From Aotearoamyces nothofagi (taxonomy: Eukaryota; Ascomycota; Leotiomycetes; Leotiales; Tympanidaceae): DNA of 64,000 nucleotides. Numbering within the stretch: the stretch's first letter is position 1; each line of letters opens with the position of its first letter. Below, piece after piece: positions 56,679-64,000 of the stretch. Location of the stretch: assembly GCA_015345905.1 (NCBI GenBank), contig JADDTR010000024.1, positions 1 through 64,000 of the forward strand, written 5' to 3'. Position numbers and translations under genes: made by a program. The notes under the pieces were generated by a model, which worked only from the letters and a program-made list of their open reading frames with translations, ran no database searches and was not told the DNA's origin.

Positions 56679-57306
56679 ATAGCATTCTGTTTCTGAATAC
56701 GACTCTGCTAATGATAATGTCTAATGTGCTCCTGCTGGGGCCAAATATACTTGACAGCAAACCTTTGTGGATAACTGTCGATAGGCATTTTCTTCGTTCG
56801 TCTCTGTTTTCTTCGAATTTCTAGAGCCGTATCAAAAGCTGTCACCAGTGATTGCAATAGCTATTTATGTAGATATATCTTTGTAATCCGGTCAAAGATC
56901 AGCAGAACAACTTTCAAATCGCCCTCAACGAGACAGATATATTTCTTACGGGCGCTATAGTGACATGTAGAAACCATTATAAAGCCTATTATTGCCATTA
57001 ACCGAAAGTCGCGTTCCCTATCATCAGTACCTGTCTATGAATTTGAATCCGCTGATGTCATGCACGAAGTCAAACTCAGATATAAGCAACCAATTCAATA
57101 AGCTATATATCTAATGGAAAGCTCATGTTGCTATCATGCAGTGCAGAAACACCAGCTTCAGAAGTATTTTACACAAGCTATACAAAGTACTCTACTATTT
57201 ATTTTTGTTTTATAGCTTTGTTCTTTATTTTCTTTTTGGGGATGAATTTTTGATTTTTGAGCTGATGTTGACGGGCCTGATGGTGAAGCTAGCTTTTGCC
57301 TTGAAA
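56679..57306. other. Convergent intergenic, TAP42 and BTB gene
   Basis: The 3' flanks of two convergent genes with only short frames. Nothing else is seen. Confidence 0.45.
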
Positions 57307-59208
57307 TTATTCGTGACCGGACAATGCGGGTCCGGGGCCTCTTGGTCCGGTTAGTGGGGCGGGGCTTCCGGGGTCGCATACGCCGGCACTACCGTCGTCG
57401 TTACCGCCAGCCCAGAATGGGAGGTATTTGAACTCGTTGTCGCCGAGGCATACGAGGGTGTCGGTGATTGTGATGTCAACGCTCAAGTTTTTGTTCTCGA
57501 GCACCTGGGAGCAGGTGGAGCTGACGTAGTAAGCGATTTCTGACAACAGATTGTCCAAGTTGAAGAAGGCGGATGAGTAGATGGGATCGTCTAACGTCAT
57601 TAGGTCGTGGAGGATTGTTGCTTCCTCAAGTGAGGTTGGTTCGGTGGATGGAGTGGTTTCGTGAACACTGTTTGATTTGTCCTTCTCAATGGTCTCAAAG
57701 ATGATCTTGTTCATTTGGATTTCAATCGATGTTAGATCTTCCATGAGAACTCTATCAACGTTGTACTGTTTAGCATATCGATTGTCAACATTCTTCTCCA
57801 CTAGTAAGTTATTCCTACTGTTATGATAGTTGAACTCGACCTTTCTAACAATCTTCCAGAAGATAGTGGTCAAGACGCGCTCTTCTGCCCTAAGGGTATT
57901 CCATGTGATGGCAAAAGTTGGTGCATAGACGGCCTGTGGCCTGTACCTCTCGAATGTCCTGTTTCTGTCGGCGATACGCTGCTCATCATAGCTAAGGTCT
58001 GCAACGAGTGGCCAGAGGAGTCGACCTCGTACAAAATGACGCAACAAGTACCCGAACCTCTCCACTATCATAATCGTCAAAGTCTCCGTTCCCTCGCGAA
58101 TGTCTGACAGATCTACCAGACTTTTGCGAAGCTTCTGATATTCAGAAAGATCCTCTAACCAACTCATATTAGGATTGATGAGATCAGAGTAAATCCTGTT
58201 CATCCTCTCCAAAAATGTCTGACTTGCACATTTAATGGGACTCTGTAGATCCTTATCGATAGGCTCACGTAGTCGCCCAAACCGATTCATATATCTATCG
58301 TCAAACTCCGATGCACTCAAACCCTTCGACTTCAAATCCCTCGAGACGAGTGCTAAAGCATTTTCGCCGACTAAGATGGCAAACGCGGCTCTAGTGACCA
58401 CACTGGCGTTGAGACCAAAGCCAATCTCGAAGCTCTTTTCCGGAAGAACTTCGATGAAGAGGGTATTTGGTGGTGCGCACATCCAGGCGATGATGTGATC
58501 TCTAACGACATCAGTACAGTTGAAGTGCTCTGCCAACTTGAAGAGTGTCCAGACAGCTGGTGCAGAATTAAGGACTGGAGATTTTCCCTCAATGATTTGC
58601 ATCAAGACAGCTAGACCATCACGGTGGCGGGCAAGCGTGTACTCAAGTGGCAATTCTCGATTTTCCTGGTTGCTAGATTGTGGATTGCCTGGTTTGGTAA
58701 TAGATATTATCTTATCAAGTCCACCAATCATGCCATTCGAGATTCCACACCGGGACTGTGCGGTGTACCACATGCGAATGCCAAGGGAACAAGACAGCTC
58801 TATGGTAAATTCCACACATTCTTCACCCTCGTCGGGTGGACTGAGATCAAGGACAAACTCGATGCCCGCTGGTCGGCTTTTCTGGGTGGTCATGTTCTTC
58901 CGACGCATCTCGTGAAACTGCTTGGAAGGTGTGAATAATTTGCGGAAGCGTTCCGAGCTAGTCGCTAAGAGCTTCTCACTATGAACACAAAGAGGCTGGC
59001 CGGATATTTCGAAGCCAGTAGGGTCATAGAGCTTGCCATTGGTAGTTGATGCAAGGAAGACCAAAGTATCGCCAGTCAGAAGCAATGTTTTGGAGTACCT
59101 GACTGCCTCTTGGTCACGCTTGGCGAGTTTCTCATCGCAGATGGCATAATCTGGCTTACTGGGCTTTGGATTTTTGCTGCCAGTAAGGATGCCAGTGGGT
59201 GACTGCAT
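57307..59208 (-). CDS. Large BTB-like fungal protein
   Basis: A single exon, 633 residues from ATG 59208. The frame is open 13 codons further upstream without an ATG. After a Lys/Pro-rich start comes a BTB-like core: GDTLVFLASTTNGKL, then SEKLLATSSERFRKLF (about 45-95), which fits the pattern of a shared hydrophobic strand and the HSxxLxxxSxxFxxxF helix. A long helical region without a known domain follows (for example PAVWTLFKLAEHFNCTDVVR, the BACK-like start). The C-terminus is Gly/Pro-rich (GPRGPGPALSGHE). Such BTB proteins are lineage-expanded in filamentous fungi with no defined role. The upstream flank leads to a second, divergent BTB gene at 59817, so the pair may be an old duplication. 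Confidence 0.7.
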   Translation of the reverse strand: MQSPTGILTGSKNPKPSKPDYAICDEKLAKRDQEAVRYSKTLLLTGDTLVFLASTTNGKLYDPTGFEISGQPLCVHSEKLLATSSERFRKLFTPSKQFHEMRRKNMTTQKSRPAGIEFVLDLSPPDEGEECVEFTIELSCSLGIRMWYTAQSRCGISNGMIGGLDKIISITKPGNPQSSNQENRELPLEYTLARHRDGLAVLMQIIEGKSPVLNSAPAVWTLFKLAEHFNCTDVVRDHIIAWMCAPPNTLFIEVLPEKSFEIGFGLNASVVTRAAFAILVGENALALVSRDLKSKGLSASEFDDRYMNRFGRLREPIDKDLQSPIKCASQTFLERMNRIYSDLINPNMSWLEDLSEYQKLRKSLVDLSDIREGTETLTIMIVERFGYLLRHFVRGRLLWPLVADLSYDEQRIADRNRTFERYRPQAVYAPTFAITWNTLRAEERVLTTIFWKIVRKVEFNYHNSRNNLLVEKNVDNRYAKQYNVDRVLMEDLTSIEIQMNKIIFETIEKDKSNSVHETTPSTEPTSLEEATILHDLMTLDDPIYSSAFFNLDNLLSEIAYYVSSTCSQVLENKNLSVDITITDTLVCLGDNEFKYLPFWAGGNDDGSAGVCDPGSPAPLTGPRGPGPALSGHE

Positions 59209-59816
59209 GGAGAGAAATAGAGATGATAACCTGCTGCAGCTGCTCAAGCAGAAACCTGACGTCGTTCAAATAAGGGGAAAGCTGTCGTGGCTTGACAGAA
59301 TGCTTTATCACTGTTCACAAATGTTAGAATACGGGACAAAAAAGTTCCATTCCGGTGAGGGGGCTGACAACCTATCAGAGGGTCGTCAAGAGTTGGACTT
59401 TAAAGTATCACTGTTCAACGACAGGGGCTTTTTATCATAGTAGGCCTTCTATACTTCGATAGTGGCAGAATGAAGGCGGTGGAGGCTGGTGCGGAGCTTT
59501 AAATGGAAGAGAATCCCACGAGCAAACACCATCAAGCCCTAATGCAAACATTTGCATTCGGCCAGAAATGGGATACTGTGTGATACAGCAGTCAACAAGG
59601 ACCCGCATATATGGGATGCGGCTGAAATGATATAGGCAACGATACCCCACACTTAGGGCTAGCGCCGAAGTGAAACCGACGTGAACTCTAAATAAGCTTC
59701 CTGAGTTATCTTATCTTAGCGTGACAAACGATGTCCCTCGGTGGACTTTCTTTGGCATCTCGACTGGATCTTTCACGGTTACCAATTGCCAATATACTTT
59801 CATCCTGCATCTCACA
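59209..59816. promoter_or_regulatory. Divergent region between two BTB genes
   Basis: 608 bases between two divergent start codons, with promoters for both. The bases at 59450-59720 have no protein-like frame. Confidence 0.45.
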
Positions 59817-60960
59817 ATGGCACGTATAAGACGAACACGTTCAAGACGAACACGTACAGAACGAACTGTAACATGGCCACCTGGAGGAGTTACGAAGATA
59901 CCACGCCACACAAAAGAAGATCCAGATGATAGTTATATTAATGATGGCATTATATCTATTGATGATCGTGGTAATGATGATATCCGGCAGAAGGACAAAG
60001 ACAAAGGCCAGAAGAATCATCACGAGTTGCCTGAGAATATCTACTCCATTATCGCTTCTAAGTATGTTATCCCAATGTGAGGTATTGCCCCATTTCTGAC
60101 TCTCATATAGTCTGATGATTGGCAGTGAGATTATCATCGTCTCAGTTGGACAACCGATTCAGAATTTCCCCATACATAAGAATCTACTTACGTTTTACTC
60201 TAAGCACTTCGAGAGAATTCTGAGTTCTGAATACGACGCTAAAGTGAAAATTGAAGACGATCGTGAAGTCAGACCGGCCTGGGAACTTTCTACTTTAAGA
60301 CACCCTGTTCGCAATCACCCATTTCTGGTAGATGTTCATCCAACTTTGTTCACCTATTTCCACTCCTGGATGCTTAGTGGATCACTTCCAAAGAAGTTTG
60401 AAGGTTTCACTTATAATAGAGAATACAAGAACGTTCTTGAAGCATTTTGGATACTCGGAGAGCGTCTGGGGTGCCCGCAGTTCAAGAACTACATCATGAG
60501 CAAACTCCAACAGAAGGCACAAAATGGGTGGTGGCCATCTGTGCAGCAAGCCAAGCTCATATATGAGAATACTCCTGAGGGATCCAACTTGAGGGAATTT
60601 GTGGCTGCAGCACTCTTCGTCAAGGGTTCCTCCAAGAGCAACAACGGAGTCGACGCGTGGATCAAGGTCTATGAGAACAATCCAAAGATTGGCCTCGATG
60701 TTCTAAGGGCGGGAAGAAAGAAGTGGGAACCGGAGGCCAAGCCAAAGAAAAATGGTTATCAGCCATGGGATGAAGACTGCATAGAATTCTTCTTTGATAA
60801 GTGTTTGTCTGTAATTGATAAGAGGACCGCCCAGATCCTTCAGAGAAAGTCTGATATAATCAAGCGTGCTGCTGATGATGGCTGTGTCCGAAGCCTGTTT
60901 GAGGTGGCGCATCTGAGGCTCTATGGCAATGGCTGTAAGGAAGTTGACAACGCAGAGTAG
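59817..60960 (+). CDS. BTB/POZ domain protein
   Basis: Two exons, 59817-60061 and 60111-60960 with a 49-base intron (GTATGT to CATATAG), giving 364 residues. Exon 1 encodes an Arg/Thr-rich start (RIRRTRSRRTRTERT, from a 12-18 base coding repeat) and an acidic linker. Exon 2 starts inside the BTB fold: SEIIIVSVGQPIQNFPIHKN, then LLTFYSKHFERIL (about 85-115) and HPTLFTYFHSWMLSGSLP. This is the common fungal BTB type. The remainder is helical and charged. The role is unknown; fungal BTB proteins of this kind may bind Cullin-3 or self-associate. It is head-to-head with another BTB-like gene. Confidence 0.8.
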
Positions 60961-61231
60961 GGCAGAGGGAAGGTTTGTCTGCACTAGGTGTTGCTGGACG
61001 GTATGAAATCTCAAGTAGAGTATCATTGCGACTTTGAGACATTCGCCTTAGGCTCTCTAGTATAATGGAGATGAGGCAAATCAAAATGTCAATAAAGATA
61101 GTTGATTCAAAGTACTATATTGCACTTCGTTTCACTTCCTCTCAACAAAGAGAATAGCCATTTCAAACCTAGCGATGTATTCTACATAGCTACCGTCTCT
61201 AATAAACATTCCATCAATAAATATAGGTAAA
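60961..61231. other. Convergent intergenic, BTB and GFA genes
   Basis: The 3' flanks of two convergent genes; no feature beyond AT-rich ends. Confidence 0.45.
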
Positions 61232-61924
61232 TCAAACCTCTTTTCCTTGCCCTTTCCGCTCCTTCTCTATCTTCCCATCTTGAATTTTTAGCTTCAACGC
61301 CTCCAACCTCTCCAAACTACTCTTCCTCCACACCTTCTCGATATCATAATAACCCACATGCGCCTTAGCCTCATCCACTACCACCCACGGCTGCTTACTC
61401 TCGACGAAAATATGGGCATCGGGGCTCAACACGTCCGGCGTATCCAACGTGCCCACTCTAACAATCTTCGTAGCTGGTCCAAATTCCGCGTAGTTGCTCC
61501 AGACAACCACAAAACAACGCGGGCAACGCGCTAGGACTTGCCCTTTTCCGCTCTCCGACGGGATCGGGGTCAGGACTGGAGGCGTGGAGAGATCGGTTAC
61601 GCGGTCTGCTTCTATCACTGCGTTGAGCGCGAACGCTGCGCCGCTTTCGCGTTGGCACCAGCGGCAGTGACAGCAGTTCACTGTTAACGGGGGCGTCTCA
61701 ATGCGGTAGCGCACTTCCCCGCAGGCGCAGCCGCCTTCGAGGGGGAAGGCGTTGAGATAGGACATTTTTGGGGTTGAGAGGTCACGTGGGTATTCTAGTA
61801 ATCGGATTTGGGGGCTATAAGATTTCTTGATAAGGGCTTCCTGGTTAGGAAGAGAGGAAAGAAAGGGCTCGAATGGTAGAGATTTTCTTTTGGGTAGATG
61901 TTGGAGAACTCTAGAGAGAACCAT
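61232..61924 (-). CDS. GFA/CENP-V-type zinc protein
   Basis: 230 residues from ATG 61924; a second ATG at 61765 would give 177. The domain starts at EGGCACGEVRYRI (about 63-75). It shows the zinc ligands CACG, then NCCHCRWCQRESGAAF, then CPRCFVVVWSN, in the order of the GFA (glutathione-dependent formaldehyde-activating)/CENP-V fold. The ending is charged and family-variable. The first 53 residues are Arg/Lys/Leu-rich (MVLSRVLQHLPKRKSLPFEP), which could be a mitochondrial presequence or upstream untranslated DNA; the second ATG matches the usual family length better. Members act as small zinc-binding carbon-sulfur lyases or have unknown roles; the substrate here is not known. Confidence 0.82.
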   Translation of the reverse strand: MVLSRVLQHLPKRKSLPFEPFLSSLPNQEALIKKSYSPQIRLLEYPRDLSTPKMSYLNAFPLEGGCACGEVRYRIETPPLTVNCCHCRWCQRESGAAFALNAVIEADRVTDLSTPPVLTPIPSESGKGQVLARCPRCFVVVWSNYAEFGPATKIVRVGTLDTPDVLSPDAHIFVESKQPWVVVDEAKAHVGYYDIEKVWRKSSLERLEALKLKIQDGKIEKERKGQGKEV

Positions 61925-62883
61925 AGCGGGGAGCTAGAGGCAGATATCTTGCTTACGTTATTGGTGACTCTTATCGCGACATTAAGTGATATAACATGCC
62001 AAGACAGTTTATCTCAATGGTATAATAGAAGTCGCTATTTGATATATTTACACTTCTTGTCTTTGACTAGGTATGTAAGGCTATAATAGAGCGTTCTAGA
62101 AAAGAAGGGTAGTTATACTGTCTTCAGTGTGACTTAAATCTTAAGTGAGCTTGAGTTCTGTTCTGCTCCGTAGTACTACCGTACAATACGAAGATATAAA
62201 CCAACAAAGGAAATCTCCCGCGGGTTCAAGGCACGGCTGAAATGACAATCTATAGAGATTCTACATCGCTCCATCGCACTGGAAATTCTTTTGATGGTTG
62301 AAATTCGAGGATTGATAGAAGATTTCTCCATGATTCTCATATTCTGGAACGTATTAGCAACATCATGTACTCGAATGAAGACATTAAAACCATCAATTCA
62401 CGTATGACGTCGCTTGAGGTTATGATTCCTCTCAACAATTTCAATTTAACAAAGAGATCCCAAAATTGTGATCCGTTCGATTATATTTGCGACACGCCGT
62501 CATCCGTAGTCTTTATTCTATCCTTTGAGCTTGTTTCTTACCCCGCGCAATGTTTCAATTCTGCACTTCTGAAATGGAGGCAAATCGCGCATTCAGTTAT
62601 CACTGCTCTTTGTAGCTAAATCATTGAATATGCCAGGTCTATCTCTTCTCACCTGGAGTGTCAGGGTGTTTCAACGGCAGTACAGTTTTTGATTAAGCCG
62701 GGCTCTGATAATTCTAGAAGGTTGCTGATATTAGTAGACTCTTTCTTATGGAGTTCATAAAGCTTCATCTTGGCCCATTATAATCTGGACCACCGCTGAG
62801 ATTTCGTCACGATATTGTTGCCTACGTTCAACAACCTTCCAGCGAAAAGTCGGAACTTCTTTCCCAGAGGCCACTCTCAATAC
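61925..62883. other. Intergenic before coiled-coil gene
   Basis: AT-rich DNA with no supported gene. An 84-codon frame at 62365 has no family features. The 16-base motif shared with 39656 lies near 62171. A first exon of the following gene might sit here but could not be fixed. Confidence 0.4.
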
Positions 62884-63717
62884 ATGAATAATTATGGCAG
62901 GCGTGCGAGCTATTGCAATGATAACTCAGCGGCCTTGATCAACGGTTTCGAAGGACCCAATGTCATTCCATTTAGAGCCTCACAATACCGTCCATATAGG
63001 CCCGATCAATTCCAACCCAGTCGTCTAGGATTTAACGAACAGCCAAGAACGTTTGAGGAACTTCATACTGAGCGAGAATACCTCATCAACACCCTCCAGC
63101 ACGAAGATATCAAAGCCACAGAGTTGTTGAAGAGAATTTCCAAGCTTGAAGAGAGTCTCCATCGCGATCGCGTCCATCCGGCGAGGGGAAAGGTCAAAAG
63201 GACCATTGGATGGATGAAGAACCGCATAGGCGAGGCAACTAAGCAGGAGAAATCTATACTTGCACGACTCGGGCAAGTGACCTACGAGATCCAGAATAAG
63301 GAGAGATGGTACCGGGTATTGCATGAACGCCAGCAGCAAGAATCTAGATTCCGTCAGGGCTTTCAGCACTTGCAACTCGATGCGTCGTGTCCAGAATTCA
63401 CTCCTCGGTACAATAAACCATCTCAACACTTTGGACGCAATGATGGTGCTTACTTGCACGGACACTCACTGACAATGCCGATTCATGAGTCTGTGTCGGA
63501 ATTACCTGCACCTTTCGAGTATCAGCTGCAGACCTTTCTTCCGATCAGCAATACGCCGGTTCATGGGCATCCCCGATCAAGTTCGTTGGGCGATGTTACG
63601 CCTCCTTCCAAGGACAGGCGATTGAGTATGCCTGTTCTTCCTACGGGATGGACCGATAATAAGGAAGAGGATGGTCCGGAGTATCTCGGATATTTTATCA
63701 ACGGACCGGAGAACTAG
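62884..63717 (+). CDS. Unknown protein with central coiled coil
   Basis: 277 residues from ATG 62884; the frame is open upstream without an ATG, so an upstream exon is possible. The N-terminus is Asn/Tyr/Arg-rich. A charged coiled coil spans about 50-155 (FEELHTEREYLINTLQHEDI, then LLKRISKLEESLHRDR, then the NKERWYRVLHERQQQESRFR helix). The C-terminal third is Pro/Ser-rich with SSSLGDVTPPSKDRRLSMP. No known domain is seen. The helical pattern and clean codons support a real gene; the function is unknown. Confidence 0.6.
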   Translation: MNNYGRRASYCNDNSAALINGFEGPNVIPFRASQYRPYRPDQFQPSRLGFNEQPRTFEELHTEREYLINTLQHEDIKATELLKRISKLEESLHRDRVHPARGKVKRTIGWMKNRIGEATKQEKSILARLGQVTYEIQNKERWYRVLHERQQQESRFRQGFQHLQLDASCPEFTPRYNKPSQHFGRNDGAYLHGHSLTMPIHESVSELPAPFEYQLQTFLPISNTPVHGHPRSSSLGDVTPPSKDRRLSMPVLPTGWTDNKEEDGPEYLGYFINGPEN

Positions 63718-63840
63718 ATGCCATAAATAAGTCTAGAGTGTTTATGATAGTTAAGAGATGGGTCTTGGTCTACGAATGCACTACATCAGAATAGCGCTAT
63801 AGAATAAATGAGATTGCCAACTAATATGAAGCCCAAATAC

Positions 63841-63999
63841 TTATTGAAATTCGCCAAATTCTCCGTCGTCAAATCCCAAATCCTCTATTGATCCCGGCGC
63901 CGGCGCCGTAATTGTTTGGCTTAGTCTCTTCTGTGCCTTGACTTCCTGCGCACTTGGTGGAGGCGGCAAGAATACACCTCCTCCAGGGCCCGGTGGTGG
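63841..63999 (-). CDS. C-terminal end of an unknown gene (5' partial)
   Basis: The frame enters from the right edge and stops at TAA 63841-63843, giving 52 residues. It starts in a Pro/Gly run (PPPGPGGGVFLPPPPSA), followed by QEVKAQKRLSQTI and an acidic-aromatic end LGFDDGEFGEFQ. Such GFxD and EFGxF motifs resemble adaptor-ear-binding peptides in trafficking proteins, but this is only a pattern match. The stop position and the good amino-acid composition support a real gene; the family is not recognised. Confidence 0.5.
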   Translation of the reverse strand, partial: PPPGPGGGVFLPPPPSAQEVKAQKRLSQTITAPAPGSIEDLGFDDGEFGEFQ

Positions 64000-64000
64000 T

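Noticed and set aside
62365-62619. 84-codon frame between the GFA and coiled-coil genes
   Set aside because: Has an ATG but no domain, and composition is typical of intergenic DNA.
1-64000. tRNA, rRNA or snRNA genes
   Set aside because: I looked for B-box-like GGTTCGA motifs in the intergenic regions and found none with a fitting cloverleaf; a covariance search would be needed to be sure.

Overview
The window is nuclear DNA of a filamentous ascomycete (Pezizomycotina; a leotiomycete is my best guess but is not proven). Most genes carry 38-70 base GT-AG introns with fungal branch sites (CTAAC/CTGAC). The gene families are those of a mould: Dicer-like 1, a TM9 protein with KVD tail, PEX12, TAP42, hamartin, an FNIP/LST4 protein and a LEU5-type carrier. 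Duplicated sequence carries transition-only changes that look like repeat-induced point mutation (RIP). Coordinates below give whole gene extents; introns are listed in each entry and were placed by eye from splice signals and reading frame.

Layout. 1-1145: 3' end of a SNF2-type helicase with a repetitive Ala/Glu/Pro tail. 1146-4433: AT-rich repeat block (35-base palindromic minisatellite, 30-base and 24-base arrays, a diverged 215-base direct repeat). 4434-6987: a small unknown gene and an FHA-kinase gene whose frame is broken by one base. 7000-11283: repeats, including two 424-base copies that meet at an N. 11284-22243: LST4/FNIP, a ZIP zinc transporter, a TM9 protein and an alpha-arrestin. 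22244-27337: 5 kb with no supportable gene. 27338-35901: a dense block of PEX12, TSC1, LEU5-type carrier, METTL4-type methyltransferase and mitochondrial ribosomal protein uL23m. 36726-37512: remnant of a kinase-like domain. 37841-41184: a coiled-coil protein and a GC-rich F-box/2EXR-like gene. 41877-43520: a cluster of broken gene pieces (ubiquitin-like, RNase III-like, AAA ATPase). 43779-49313: membrane-anchored copper amine oxidase (10 exons) and an HSL-type alpha/beta hydrolase. 49851-63999: DCL1, TAP42, two divergent BTB genes, a GFA/CENP-V protein, a coiled-coil protein and the C-terminal end of a further gene.

The genes do not form a biosynthetic cluster. Some share themes. LST4/FNIP, TSC1 and TAP42 all belong to TORC1 signalling. 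DCL1, the METTL4-type protein, the SNF2 helicase and the RIP-like scars concern genome defence or chromatin. PEX12/TSC1 and LEU5/METTL4 are head-to-head pairs that probably share promoters. I did not find a convincing wholly new system. The strongest leads are the CpG-to-TpA repeat pair near 7.65-7.8 kb, the palindromic minisatellite, the pseudogene cluster at 41.9-43.5 kb and the split FHA-kinase.
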